A stretch of 64,000 nucleotides of DNA from Demequina sp. (GCA_024707205.1 JANQAD010000001.1:992001-1056000), one strand, 5' to 3'; counted from the first letter of the stretch, positions 17,313 through 26,309 are shown. Made by a program: numbers and translations. The notes: a model not told the origin generated them from the sequence alone.

Positions 17313-19326
17313 GCACCTCAACACCAAACGGCGGCAAGGTCACCTGCCCGACGCTGTCCCCGTCCAGCGTGACAAGCTCGGCTCCGCGCGGGGTCGCCGT
17401 GGTTTCCACGTCCGTCATGTTGATGAGCCACACGAAGCGCGCGCCGTCCGCGTGCTCCATCTCGCCCACGATGACGTCCGGCGAATCCACGCGCAGGTCC
17501 GGAACCACGTCCGCCTCGGCCGCGAGCGCCGCGTACAGCACGGCGGTCGAGTCGGGGTTCACTGCGGCAGAGACCGCGGCCATGTGCTCCAGCGGATACG
17601 TGCACAGGATCGTCTGACCCTCGCCAACGTGGTGCCGCAGCAGCGCTGGCCGGCCATGCTGATCCACGGCGATGACCTCGGCGTCGGTGACCTCCACCGG
17701 CAGGTAGGCCCGCGAGTTCTCCGTGCCCGCGGCCCTCCACGTGAGCGTGGTGCCGGCCTCGATCCCGCCAAAGTCGACCGCGAAGGTCAGTTCCACGGTG
17801 TCGTCCTCGATCACGTCTACGAGGCCGTAGCGGGTGAGCTTCTTCACGCCGAACAGCTCGTGCATCGTGGGCCACCACGGACCGCGCTGGTTCGAGTGGA
17901 TGCCCAGGAAGTACGAGGCGTACACCGTCTTGCCCGCGGCCGCGAGCTCGCCCAGCCGCACCCAGGTTGGCGAGGTGAGCGCCTTCGTGGACGGGATCAG
18001 GTACAGCGTCGCGTCGTCGGGCAGCCCCGGCCCAACGTCCATGGGCTCGTCTTCAGACGCGTAGCGATGCTGCACGCCGGCGTCCAGATCCCGCACCGTG
18101 CCCGGCTTCCACGAGACCCCGTCGGCCTCCCGTACAAACCCGACCGGCAGCCCAGCGTGCCGCGCGGAGACGTACGCCTGCATCAAGGTCGCCGCGGCCG
18201 TCGGGCCGTCCGAAGCGTCCGTGAAGGGGTACTGGTTGTCGAGGTAGGCGGTGACCACGAAGGCGATCTGGGAATCCGGTCGCGTCAGCGAAGCGCCGTC
18301 AATGCGGTCAAGCAGCGCCCGGAAGTCCCGCATCTCAAGCGCCTGTGGCTTGGGCGTACCGTGCCGGTCGATGAGGCCGAAGTGCTGCTCGAACGGCCGG
18401 TGCGTGTAGGGCGCCTGCGCGTAGAGATCGTCGTAGTCGGTGTTGTTCCACGCGAGCCAGCCCGTGGAGCCCGCGAGGAGCGTGTGATGCAGCAGCTGGC
18501 GGTAGTAGTGGGCGGCGTTCTCGTCGGACGTGTAGTCCGAGGTCAACCCAAACTCCTCCATGACCACGGGCTTGCCCGAGCGGTGCAGCATCTCGCAGAT
18601 GAACGCGGCGCCAAGGAACTGCCGCGACTGATCCGTCTCCATCCGGTACACATGGGGCCCCAGGAAGTCCACGAGCGCCGCGATGTCGCGCACCCGGAAG
18701 CCGTTGTCGCGGCCCGTGATCTCCACGCCCCACGCGCCCTCGCCAACGCTCACCGGCTGCGTGCCGCCGCCAGCGCGCACGGCGTCGATGAGGATCTGCG
18801 ACCAGCTGATGATGACATCGGGGTCCAGGTCGTTGTTGCCGCGCGAGCGCCACGCGCCGTAGATCGGCACCTCGTTGGTGAGGAGCCAGCCGGCGATCGC
18901 GGGGTGGTCCTTGAAGCGCGCCGTGATCTCGCGCACGTACCAGGCCTGTCGCGCCACGAACCACACGTCGTCGAACAGGTCGCGACCGTCGCGCCACACC
19001 GGATCCCAGTTCTGGCCAGACATGTGGCCAACGAGGAAGGTGGGGATGGTCTGCATCCCGAGCGCCTGGTGGCGATCGAGGAAGTCGCGGTAGCGCTCGA
19101 GCATCGTCTCGTCCAGGCGGTCCGGCTCGGGGTGGAAGTCCGGCCAGTACAGGAACGAGCGCGTCACGGTCATGCCGTGCTCGCGCATCTGGTCCAGCTC
19201 CTGGCTCACCACATCACCGTCGTAGTGGCGCCACATGAGCGGGCCGCCCGCGCGCGACCAGAAGTTCACCCCCATCCACGTCTGCGGCTGTCCGTCCGCC
19301 TCCACCTTGAGGTTTGGTCGCTTCAT
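17299..19326 (-). CDS. GH5-like (clan A) glycoside hydrolase
   Basis: 675 residues. The N-terminal TIM barrel shows WLLTNEVPIYG with Glu152 as likely acid/base and VVMEEFG with Glu258 as likely nucleophile, the layout of GH5 mannanase/cellulase-type enzymes. The C-terminal half resembles the trimerisation-like and beta-sandwich regions seen behind such barrels. There is no signal peptide, so it is probably cytoplasmic. Substrate is not clear; beta-mannoside or beta-glucoside oligosaccharides are the best guess. It stands alone on its strand with no transporter beside it. A copy of the dispersed 11-mer is at 17346-17356. Confidence 0.75.
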   Translation of the reverse strand: MKRPNLKVEADGQPQTWMGVNFWSRAGGPLMWRHYDGDVVSQELDQMREHGMTVTRSFLYWPDFHPEPDRLDETMLERYRDFLDRHQALGMQTIPTFLVGHMSGQNWDPVWRDGRDLFDDVWFVARQAWYVREITARFKDHPAIAGWLLTNEVPIYGAWRSRGNNDLDPDVIISWSQILIDAVRAGGGTQPVSVGEGAWGVEITGRDNGFRVRDIAALVDFLGPHVYRMETDQSRQFLGAAFICEMLHRSGKPVVMEEFGLTSDYTSDENAAHYYRQLLHHTLLAGSTGWLAWNNTDYDDLYAQAPYTHRPFEQHFGLIDRHGTPKPQALEMRDFRALLDRIDGASLTRPDSQIAFVVTAYLDNQYPFTDASDGPTAAATLMQAYVSARHAGLPVGFVREADGVSWKPGTVRDLDAGVQHRYASEDEPMDVGPGLPDDATLYLIPSTKALTSPTWVRLGELAAAGKTVYASYFLGIHSNQRGPWWPTMHELFGVKKLTRYGLVDVIEDDTVELTFAVDFGGIEAGTTLTWRAAGTENSRAYLPVEVTDAEVIAVDQHGRPALLRHHVGEGQTILCTYPLEHMAAVSAAVNPDSTAVLYAALAAEADVVPDLRVDSPDVIVGEMEHADGARFVWLINMTDVETTATPRGAELVTLDGDSVGQVTLPPFGVEVLRRL

Positions 19327-19345
19327 TGCGGTGCCTTTCGTGACA

Positions 19346-19356
19346 GCCCGACGCTG
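19346..19356 (+). repeat. Intergenic copy of the 11-mer, upstream of the GH5-like gene
   Basis: A single exact GCCCGACGCTG lies in the 134-bp region between the divergent GH5-like gene (start 19326) and the degenerate APH gene (start 19461). It is 20 bp upstream of the GH5 start codon. Nothing else was recognised in this gap. Confidence 0.8.
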
Positions 19357-19460
19357 TGGTTGCGTCCCATTCTAGGCGGGCCTCGAATCGTTTCGCGCAC
19401 GCTGGCAAGAGTGCTGAACACCACATTCCGGCCAAGTCACCCGGGCGCTACTGTGAAGCC

Positions 19461-20357
19461 ATGGCCCTCGCGACCTCCCCCAATGGACGGCTCCTCCCCA
19501 GCGACGACCAGGTCGCCGCCATGGTCTTCGCCCAGTTCCCCGCGCTTGCGGGTCGCGACATCGGGCGGCGCTACACGATGCATGACCACGTGACGGTGCG
19601 CATCGGGGACGACTACGGCGTGCTCATGCCGACGATCCCCGGCCAGGACCACCTCTACGAGCGCGTCGCCGGCCTCCTCGAGCCCCTGCTGCCCACGTGG
19701 ACCTTCCCCTACTCCGCCCCGATCAACACGGGCGCGCCCGCCGGCGACTTCCCGTACCACTGGACGCTCGTGCGCTGGCTCTCCGGCTCCACCGCCGCGT
19801 TCGTGCCGCTCCACGACCAGTCCGCCGAGGCGCTCGGGGACGCGCTTCGTCAGATCCACGTGCCAGCGCCCGCAGACGCGCCCGCGAATCCGGTGACGTC
19901 GGCCCCGCTCAGGTCCCTCGAGCCCGAGTGGACCCGACTGCTCGAGGCGACAACAGCGTCGGGCGCCCCGGAGAACAGGGTGCTGGACGCGGCGCGAGCG
20001 AACGAGCTGTGGCAACGTGCGGCGGACACTCCGGTCGATGCCCAGTCCTGGACCCACGGCACGCTCGAGCCGCGCGCGGTGCTCAGCGACCGCGGCACGT
20101 TCTCCGGCATTCTCATCTGGCACCGCTTCGGCCTCGGCGACCCCGCCGCCGACCTCGGCTATGCGTCCAACCTTGTCTCCGTCTCTCAGCGCGAAGGTCT
20201 GCTCACTGCGTACGGGAAGCAGTCGCCGGAGACCGCCACGCGAGCGCAGGGCTGGCAGCTCCTCAGCGCGCTTAGGCTCATCGAGCTCGGCGATCCGTTC
20301 CTCGTGCGAATCGCGTGGGAGCGACTCATCGAGTTCGACCTCGTCTCCGAAGGCTGA
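19461..20357 (+). CDS. Degenerate APH-fold protein (pseudokinase-like)
   Basis: 298 residues, a paralogue of the kinase at 783-1680. They share WTFP, the QVHVPAPEGAPRNPV / QIHVPAPADAPANPV segment, and the end of the active-site region. The catalytic Asp of HLDLHGNN is replaced (HGTLEPRA: Thr201, Ala206), and the metal-binding Asp of ILDWGD is Ile219 (ILIWHRFGLGDP). Without these it should not transfer phosphate, so a binding or regulatory role is likely. The frame is intact. It is 21 bp upstream of the K+/H+ antiporter genes and may be co-transcribed with them. Confidence 0.8.
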   Translation: MALATSPNGRLLPSDDQVAAMVFAQFPALAGRDIGRRYTMHDHVTVRIGDDYGVLMPTIPGQDHLYERVAGLLEPLLPTWTFPYSAPINTGAPAGDFPYHWTLVRWLSGSTAAFVPLHDQSAEALGDALRQIHVPAPADAPANPVTSAPLRSLEPEWTRLLEATTASGAPENRVLDAARANELWQRAADTPVDAQSWTHGTLEPRAVLSDRGTFSGILIWHRFGLGDPAADLGYASNLVSVSQREGLLTAYGKQSPETATRAQGWQLLSALRLIELGDPFLVRIAWERLIEFDLVSEG

Positions 20358-20378
20358 CAGGCATGGCACAGTAGGCGC

Positions 20379-20858
20379 ATGGAGATCTTCGAGACTCCGC
20401 TACCCGGCGTGGGTGTGCGTTACGAGTTCACGGCGGAGGGCGGCGACCACGTTGGCGTCATCGTGCGCCGAGACGGCAAACGCGACATCGCGCTGTATGA
20501 CCGCGACGACCCAGACTCGTGCAAGGGCACGCTCGAGCTGAGCGAGTCCGATGCCGGCAAGGTCGCCGAGCTCCTCGGCGGCACGCAGATCACCGCTCGC
20601 CTGGACGAGCTCAAGCACAGCGTCGAGGGGCTCGCGATCGAGTGGGTGACGATGCCCATCAGCGGCGGCCTCTCCGGCAAGCGCATCGCCGATGGCCAGA
20701 TCCGCACATACACGTCCGCGTCCGTGGTCGCGGTGATCCGCGGCGACCGGGTCATCCCGGGGCCCTCGCCGGACTTCACCTTCGAAGCCGGCGACACCGT
20801 GCTCATCATGGGCAGCTACGACTCCGTCGACCGCGCCCGCGCGATCCTGACGGGTTAA
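20379..20858 (+). CDS. khtT: KhtT/TrkA-C-like regulatory subunit of a cation:proton antiporter
   Basis: 159 residues. The C-terminal RCK_C-type domain (ISGGLSGKRIADGQIRTYTSASVVAVIRG followed by GDTVLIMGSYDSVDRARAIL, quoted in parts) is typical of soluble subunits gating KefB/KhtU-type antiporters. The N-terminal part (GVGVRYEF, HVGVIVRRDGKRDIALYD) matches the KhtT/YhaT N-domain. It is directly followed by the membrane subunit, 2 bp away. The symbol is assigned by family resemblance and gene order. Confidence 0.82.
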   Translation: MEIFETPLPGVGVRYEFTAEGGDHVGVIVRRDGKRDIALYDRDDPDSCKGTLELSESDAGKVAELLGGTQITARLDELKHSVEGLAIEWVTMPISGGLSGKRIADGQIRTYTSASVVAVIRGDRVIPGPSPDFTFEAGDTVLIMGSYDSVDRARAILTG

Positions 20859-20860
20859 GG

Positions 20861-22135
20861 GTGAGCGGCTGGATCGCGCCACTTACTGGGATTTCCCTGC
20901 CCACCGGGGCCCTTGGCCTGCCCGACGCTGTCGGCGAGTCTGGGAGCGCGGGCGCGGGCCTGGTGCTCATCCAGTTGGGCGTCGTGTTCCTGGTGCTCGC
21001 AGCGCTCGGCAGACTCGCGTCCCGCTGGGGCATTCCGTCTGTTCCGCTGTATCTGCTCGCGGGACTCGCGATGGGCGAGGGCGGAATCCTCTCGGTGAAT
21101 GCGAGCGAGGAGTTCCTCGAGGTGGGCGCGCAGATAGGGGTCGTGCTGCTGCTCCTGCTGCTGGGCCTCGAATACACGCCCGCCGATCTCAAGGTGGGCC
21201 TGCGGACAACGTGGAAGGCGGGGATCGTCGACGCGGTGGTCAACGGCGCACCGGGCTTCGCCATGGGTCTCATCCTCGGCTGGTCGGTGACCGCGTCGCT
21301 GCTGCTTGCCGGCGTCACCTACATCTCCTCCTCCGGCATCGTGGCGCGGCTGCTCGATGACTTCGACCGCCTCGCGAACCGCGAGACCCCGACGATCCTG
21401 AGCCTGCTCGTCATGGAGGACATCGTCATGGCGCTGTACCTGCCGCTCATGGCGGTGCTCCTGGTGGGCGCCACGTTTGTGCAGGGAGCCATCGCCGCCG
21501 GCATCGCGATCGCGGCCGTGTCGGTGGCGCTGTTCGTGTCCTTCAGATTCTCGACGCACGTCTCGAGACTTGTTCAGTCGCACTCCCGGGAGCTGCTGCT
21601 GCTTGGAGTGCTCGGCCTCGCGTTCCTCGTCGCCGGGCTGGCGGAGGCCGTACAGGTGTCCGCGGCCGTGGGCGCGTTCCTGCTTGGTCTCACGCTGTCC
21701 GGGCAGGTCGCCGACCAGGTGAGGGCGCTGCTGCCGCCCCTGCGCGACGTGTTCGGCGGCATCTTCTTCGTGTTCTTCGGCATCGCCATCGACCCCGGCG
21801 ACCTGGTGCCGGTAGCGGTGCCGGCCCTTATCCTGGCGGTCATCACGAGCCTGACCAAAGTGGGAACGGGAGCGTGGGCGGCAAGGCGAGCCGGCGTCGG
21901 GCCCAAGGGCCAGTGGCGGGCGGGAGCGTCACTGGTTCCGCGCGGCGAGTTCTCCATCGTGATCGCGGGACTCGGCACGGCCGCGCACGTGCAGAGCCAA
22001 CTGGGTCCGCTCGCGGCCGCCTACGTGCTGATACTCGCGGTTGGCGGTTCGCTGCTCATGCGTTACGCGGACCGGATTCCCGCGCCGCCGCTCCTCACCC
22101 AGGCGCCGCGCGTCAGTTCGCCGCAGCGGCAATAA
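20861..22135 (+). CDS. khtU: KhtU-like CPA2 family K+/H+ antiporter
   Basis: 424 residues from the GTG right after the KhtT-like stop. It has about twelve membrane segments, with typical CPA2 stretches such as IPSVPLYLLAGLAMGEGG, LLLLLLGLEYTPADLK, VSAAVGAFLLGLTLSGQVAD and PRGEFSIVIAGLG. It lacks the C-terminal NAD-binding (RCK_N) domain of Kef proteins, which fits a two-gene KhtT/KhtU system. It is expected to expel K+ in exchange for H+ under alkaline or ionic stress. A copy of the dispersed 11-mer lies at its 5' end (20920-20930). Confidence 0.85.
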   Translation: MSGWIAPLTGISLPTGALGLPDAVGESGSAGAGLVLIQLGVVFLVLAALGRLASRWGIPSVPLYLLAGLAMGEGGILSVNASEEFLEVGAQIGVVLLLLLLGLEYTPADLKVGLRTTWKAGIVDAVVNGAPGFAMGLILGWSVTASLLLAGVTYISSSGIVARLLDDFDRLANRETPTILSLLVMEDIVMALYLPLMAVLLVGATFVQGAIAAGIAIAAVSVALFVSFRFSTHVSRLVQSHSRELLLLGVLGLAFLVAGLAEAVQVSAAVGAFLLGLTLSGQVADQVRALLPPLRDVFGGIFFVFFGIAIDPGDLVPVAVPALILAVITSLTKVGTGAWAARRAGVGPKGQWRAGASLVPRGEFSIVIAGLGTAAHVQSQLGPLAAAYVLILAVGGSLLMRYADRIPAPPLLTQAPRVSSPQRQ

Positions 22136-22147
22136 CGAGCAGCGTGC

Positions 22148-22285
22148 CTAGGAGTCGCCGGTGATCACTGTCGGGGCCCCAGTGGGACCCATGTCGTTCC
22201 CCGGCTTCTGCTTCTCGCCGCAGCCCGCCAACAGCGTCGCGGCGGCCGCGACAACGAAAATACCTGCAGCAACCCGTGAGACCAC
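22148..22285 (-). CDS. Very small lipoprotein (45 aa)
   Basis: A GTG at 22285 with GGGAGG about 6 bp upstream starts VVSRVAAGIFVVAAAATLLAG, then the lipobox Cys and a short hydrophilic tail (GEKQKPGNDMGPTGAPTVI). It would be a membrane-tethered peptide of about 24 residues after processing. No family was recognised. It is convergent with the antiporter gene, 12 bp apart. The good ribosome-binding site and lipobox support a real gene. Confidence 0.6.
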   Translation of the reverse strand: MVSRVAAGIFVVAAAATLLAGCGEKQKPGNDMGPTGAPTVITGDS

Positions 22286-22418
22286 TGCGCCCTCCCTTCC
22301 CCAAGGGCGGGAACTCAGCGCACCGCCCTCTGGCCGCGAACGTACCGCCCTGGGCCCCCGTGGGCAACTATCGTGCCTGGGACGTGAGCAATTCCACTTC
22401 CACGCGGCGGAGTGACCG

Positions 22419-24047
22419 CTAGGTCTCCGGGGCGAAGGACCCGTCCGGCGCCTTCTTGGGCAGGCGCCTGACGTAGGCGAGGGCAAGCAGCGCAAACAGC
22501 GCGATCCCCGCGAGAGCGCCGCGCAGCGCGAGGAGTTGCGCCTCGGAGTACGCCTCGACCACGGCCGCAGTCTCGTCCGCGCTCAGGCCGGCGCTGGTGG
22601 CGGCGTCGGCTACCTGATCAGCGGCGACGAAGTTCGCGCTGGCCGTGAGCGCCTGACTCGCCTCCTGCTTGACCTCGGCGGAGAGGTTCGGCTGGTCGCT
22701 GATGGTCTGGGCGAAGGTGCTTGCGAGAACCGCGATGAGCACCGAGCCGATCAGCGCGGTGCCCAAGGAGGCTCCGAGGTTCTGCGAGGTGCCCTGCAGA
22801 CCGCCGGCCTCCCCCGTCTTGGACCGTGGCGCCGAGGACATGATGACGTTGCCCAGCTGCGAGGCCAGCAGGCCCAGCCCAGCGCCCACGAGCGCAAGGC
22901 CAAGGCCGAAGCCCCACGAGCGCAGCTCGATGTCGATCGAGGCGAGCATGATGACCTCGCCCACCAGCATGGCCGTGATGCCACCCTGGACGATGCGGCG
23001 CACCGGCAGTCGCGAGGCTAGCGCCGCGCCGCCGAGCGCGAAGACCAGCAGCGAGATCGAGAGCGGGAGGATCGCGACGCCGGTGTGGAACGCGTCGAAA
23101 CCGAGAACGGTCTGGAGGTACAGCGGGAGCACGAAGAACGTCGCCATGATGATGAACTGCTGCGCGGCCATCATCACGAGACCGGCACGCATCGTGGGGA
23201 TCTTGAGGAGTCTCAGGTCCACGAGCGGCTCACGTCCCTTGGCCTCCATGCGCTGCTCGTGACGGACGAAGGCACTCAGCAGGAAGTAGCTGAGGACGAG
23301 GAGCCACACCACGGGGGACAGGCCAAGGAGCGTCAGTTCGCGGCCGTTGATGACGGGAACCTTGGGCCCGGGAAGGATCCACCCCCACTGGCTCGAGCGC
23401 AGGATCGCGAAGACTCCGAGGCCCAGGCCGGCGATGGACAGTGCGGCGCCGCCGAGGTCGAGCCTGCCCGGCTTTCCTGCGGTCTTGGGGATCAGCCACA
23501 GGAACAGCATGAGGAAGGCGACCACCACGGTCTCGCCCGCGAACACGTAGCGCCAGCTCCATTGGGTGCCCACCCAGCCGCCGATGAGGGGGCCAGCCGC
23601 CGCGGACGCCCCGGCCACGCCGCCGAGCACTCCGTACGCGAGCACGCGCTGCTTTCCCTCGTAGGTGGAGGCGACGAGCGCGGCGATGGCGGGAATGACG
23701 AGCGCCGCGCCTAGACCCTCGATGAGCGACCAGCCGACCAGCAGCGTCGCGAGGTTGGGCGAGAGTGCCGTCGTCAGTGAGCCGACGCCGTAGATGACGA
23801 GCCCGATCGCGAAGGCGCGCTTCGCCCCCCATCGGTCGCCCAACTTGCCGCCAAGCAGCATGAAGGCGGCCATCACCAGCGTGTAGATGGTGATCGCCGA
23901 CTGCAGGCCGACCACGGTGGTGTCGAGGTCCTCCACCACTTGGGAGATGGAGACGTTCATCACCGTGGTGTCGAGCACCATGATGAACTGGGCTGCCGCC
24001 AGCATGATGATGACGGACCAGCCGGCCTGCTTCTGTTCTGCGCTCAC
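22419..24047 (-). CDS. MFS transporter, DHA2 (EmrB/QacA) 14-TMS family
   Basis: 542 residues from a GTG start. Family motifs are QFIMVLDTTVMNVSI (motif D1), GKLGDRWGAKRAFAIG (motif A) and GVLGGVAGASAAAGPLIGGW (motif C, antiporter class). Fourteen membrane segments fit drug:H+ antiporters of the EmrB/QacA type, which export lipophilic or cationic compounds. The C-terminus has a long charged loop before the last helix. No regulator lies next to it, so substrate and control are unknown. Confidence 0.88.
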   Translation of the reverse strand: MSAEQKQAGWSVIIMLAAAQFIMVLDTTVMNVSISQVVEDLDTTVVGLQSAITIYTLVMAAFMLLGGKLGDRWGAKRAFAIGLVIYGVGSLTTALSPNLATLLVGWSLIEGLGAALVIPAIAALVASTYEGKQRVLAYGVLGGVAGASAAAGPLIGGWVGTQWSWRYVFAGETVVVAFLMLFLWLIPKTAGKPGRLDLGGAALSIAGLGLGVFAILRSSQWGWILPGPKVPVINGRELTLLGLSPVVWLLVLSYFLLSAFVRHEQRMEAKGREPLVDLRLLKIPTMRAGLVMMAAQQFIIMATFFVLPLYLQTVLGFDAFHTGVAILPLSISLLVFALGGAALASRLPVRRIVQGGITAMLVGEVIMLASIDIELRSWGFGLGLALVGAGLGLLASQLGNVIMSSAPRSKTGEAGGLQGTSQNLGASLGTALIGSVLIAVLASTFAQTISDQPNLSAEVKQEASQALTASANFVAADQVADAATSAGLSADETAAVVEAYSEAQLLALRGALAGIALFALLALAYVRRLPKKAPDGSFAPET

Positions 24048-24080
24048 GATCGCAACGCTAGCCCTCGCGGGCCTGCGTCA

Positions 24081-24140
24081 TCAGGGATATTCGCCAACTT
24101 CCAAGATCTCGTCCGCCAGCACCATCCCTTGGCCAACCAC
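24081..24140 (-). pseudogene. Remnant of the 3' end of a DUF4242 gene
   Basis: Read on the minus strand this stretch ends VLADEILEVGEYP and a TGA, nearly identical to the end of the DUF4242 protein at 24854-25105 (LADETFEVGEYS). The DNA is also close: TATTCGCCAACTTC is identical in both, with most flanking bases conserved. The rest of the gene is missing; the lipoprotein gene begins its stop right at the boundary. It looks like a leftover of a duplication or of a gene replaced by the lipoprotein. Confidence 0.7.
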
Positions 24141-24694
24141 TAGGCCAGGTCTGGGCACACCGCGCCGAGCGTCACGAGGATCGCCGCCTGCGAGTTGATC
24201 CACGACTGGACGTCGGGCTCCAGATCGTTGAGCGGGGCAAAGTCGGCATCCGTCGCGGAGTCTCCCTTGGCGAAGACCGCCGCGTAGACGTCGTTCGCGT
24301 TGTGGAAGATCACGAGCGCCTCGTCCGGCTTTCCATAGACCTCACCCTCGTGACCCTTGAGCTGGTCCAGCTTGCCGAGCAGCGTGTTCATCGCGTCAGG
24401 CGAGTAGCCCGACGAGGTCATGAACTGCAGGCCGTCCTTATTGCGAACCTGCGCAAAGAACTGCGCCCAGATCGCGAACTTGGCGGCGTCCTCCTCGGTG
24501 AACTGCGAGCAGTCGACGTCGCCGGCAGCCTGCGCACCGGCGCCAGAGTCGGTGTCGGTGTCGGTGTCCGACGTTGGCTGCGTCTGGGCGGTGGCGAGGC
24601 CCTGAGTGCCGTCCGTCGTTGGCTCACCTGACCCTCCGCAGCCCGCGAGCAGCATGGTCCCCGCCGCAAATACGGCAATGAATCGCGCCTTCAT
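24140..24694 (-). CDS. Hypothetical lipoprotein
   Basis: 184 residues from the ATG at 24694. The signal peptide ends with the lipobox LLAGC (Cys19), followed by a Gly/Thr/Asp-rich linker with a short Asp-Thr repeat (DTDTDTD). The mature part has two Cys (DVDCSQF near its start and GAVCPDLA at the very end), which may form a disulfide. No family was recognised. It is flanked by the DUF4242 gene upstream and its remnant downstream. Confidence 0.75.
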   Translation of the reverse strand: MKARFIAVFAAGTMLLAGCGGSGEPTTDGTQGLATAQTQPTSDTDTDTDSGAGAQAAGDVDCSQFTEEDAAKFAIWAQFFAQVRNKDGLQFMTSSGYSPDAMNTLLGKLDQLKGHEGEVYGKPDEALVIFHNANDVYAAVFAKGDSATDADFAPLNDLEPDVQSWINSQAAILVTLGAVCPDLA

Positions 24695-24853
24695 CACTTC
24701 TCCCCTCGTGACGGCACCAGTTGCCGTCTCATCTATGTGACGAACAGCCCCCCACGCTTGGTTGACATGCACGGTGACCACATCGTGCCACGGCGTGCGA
24801 CAGCGCGCGCGGTCTCGCGAAAGCGCAAGACTCGCGCTCGTCCGGCCGTGACT

Positions 24854-25105
24854 TCAGGAGTATTCGCCAACTTCGAAGGTCTCGTCCGCGAGCGCGCCGC
24901 GGGCGTCGCGGTGCACGGCAGCGGGAGCCTCCGCGTTCGGGGCTTCGGAGAGGCAGAAGATCTTTCCGGCAGGTTCGTCAACCCAGTACTTGATGAACCT
25001 CACATCATGCTTGTGCTGGTGGGCGAGGTCCTTCTCGTGCAAGCCCGCGACGTCAGCCGCGCTGACCCCGCCTTCTACCGTGTGGACGTCCATGAATAGG
25101 GGCAT
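24854..25105 (-). CDS. DUF4242 small protein (nickel-binding SCO4226-like family)
   Basis: 83 residues, MPLFMDVHTVEGGVSAADVA through HKHDVRFIKYWVDEPAGKI and FCLSEAPNAEA to LADETFEVGEYS. This is the full DUF4242 pattern: ferredoxin-like fold proteins, one of which (SCO4226) binds nickel through His residues; His8 and the HQHKH cluster are candidates here. The physiological role of the family is unclear. A broken second copy of its 3' end lies at 24081-24140. Confidence 0.82.
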   Translation of the reverse strand: MPLFMDVHTVEGGVSAADVAGLHEKDLAHQHKHDVRFIKYWVDEPAGKIFCLSEAPNAEAPAAVHRDARGALADETFEVGEYS

Positions 25106-25223
25106 GACGTCCCCCTTCTAGTGATTCCGCAATCGATGTGGACTCGACGCGGCGACATTGCCGCATGGCACCGGTATAGACCCGTTTGGCGTGTCTCGCA
25201 TCTTGAGTGGGAAGCGGTTCACA

Positions 25224-25766
25224 ATGGTGCGCATGCTGCGCGACGCGATTCCCATGCAGGACGCGGCGCGTCTCGCCGAGATCTACAACTTCTACGTCGA
25301 GACGGACACGGCGACGTTCGAGGTGGAGACAATCGGCGAGGCCGCCATGGCATCGCGCGTGGCGGCGGTGCAGGCGGCCGACTTGCCGTATCTCGTGGCC
25401 ACCGATTCGCTCGGCGTCGCGGGGTTCGCCTATGCGGCGCCGTTCCACGAACGTGCCGCCTACGTCCATGCGTTGACCTGTTCTGTGTACGTGGACAGGG
25501 CTGCCCGCGGCCAGGGCCTCGGCAAGGCGCTGTACAGGGAGCTGCTGCAGCGCGTCGGCGCCATCAGCGAGGGTCCGCACGCCCCCATCCGCACCCTGGT
25601 GGCGCTCATTGCCCTGCCAAACGAGGCGTCGGTGGCGCTGCACGAGTCCCTCGGCTTTGCCCATGTCGGCACGCTCGCCGAGGTTGGATTCAAGTTTGGG
25701 CGGTGGATAGACGTCGGTTACTACCAGTGGTCAGCAACGAACGGCGGCCCGGCAAGGCAAGTGTGA
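25224..25766 (+). CDS. GNAT acetyltransferase, phosphinothricin/methionine sulfone type
   Basis: 180 residues from the ATG at 25224. MQDAARLAEIYNFYVETDTATFE is the signature N-terminus of the PAT/YncA (MddA) group, and DRAARGQGLGKALYRELL is the acetyl-CoA loop. NEASVALHESLGFAHVGTLAEVGFKFGRW completes the pattern (quoted in part). These enzymes acetylate toxic amino-acid analogues such as methionine sulfone or phosphinothricin. It stands alone, with about 120 bp before it and the pilin gene after it. Confidence 0.88.
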   Translation: MVRMLRDAIPMQDAARLAEIYNFYVETDTATFEVETIGEAAMASRVAAVQAADLPYLVATDSLGVAGFAYAAPFHERAAYVHALTCSVYVDRAARGQGLGKALYRELLQRVGAISEGPHAPIRTLVALIALPNEASVALHESLGFAHVGTLAEVGFKFGRWIDVGYYQWSATNGGPARQV

Positions 25767-25892
25767 GATATCACCCTTCTGACTTGCGAGGCGTTGACGG
25801 CCGAGCGAAGAATGGGCGCGTCGCGACGCCTGGCCAAGAGCCGCTTAGTCACGACCCGGCTCCGCCGGACAATTGAACAGAAGGTAAGCCCA

Positions 25893-26309
25893 ATGAAGAC
25901 CCCGACCTCACGGCGGGGATCCGACGACGGCTTCACGCTCGTTGAGCTGCTAGTCGTCATCATCATTATTGGAATCCTCGCCGCAATCGCCCTGCCTGTG
26001 TACCTTCACCAGAAGGCCAAGGCACACGATGCGGCGGCAGAGTCCGATCTGAAGAATCTCGCAACGTTCGTGACGGGAGCTATGTCGGAGACCGACACCG
26101 TGCCCACGGTGTCTGTCGAAGACGGTTACTACCTCGTGAACGGCAAAGAGGTGGTTTCCGCCTCCGATGGCGTGATTTTTGGGGGTATCACCGGCACGGC
26201 GATCGACAATTGGTGCATCGACGTGACGCATCCCGAGGGCAGCATTTCAAAGGACCCCGGGATGAGATACACCGCAGACGCGGGCTATGCCGTCGGACAG
26301 TGTCCGTGA
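25893..26309 (+). CDS. Type IV pilin-like protein, solitary
   Basis: 138 residues from the ATG at 25893. A short basic leader (MKTPTSRRGSDD) precedes GFTLVELLVVIIIIGILA, the prepilin peptidase site after Gly with Glu5 and the hydrophobic N-helix of type IV pilins. Two Cys near the C-terminus (NWCIDV and VGQCP) fit the D-region disulfide of pilin heads. No prepilin peptidase, PilB, PilC or PilT gene lies in the window, so assembly proteins must be elsewhere. The region is less GC-rich than its surroundings. A strong terminator follows. The role may be adhesion, motility, secretion or DNA uptake. Confidence 0.85.
   Translation: MKTPTSRRGSDDGFTLVELLVVIIIIGILAAIALPVYLHQKAKAHDAAAESDLKNLATFVTGAMSETDTVPTVSVEDGYYLVNGKEVVSASDGVIFGGITGTAIDNWCIDVTHPEGSISKDPGMRYTADAGYAVGQCP

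Noticed and set aside
24695..24853. Small gene between the lipoprotein and the DUF4242 gene
   Set aside because: Open frames here have Arg/Pro/Thr-rich translations, no ribosome-binding site and no family match; treated as intergenic.
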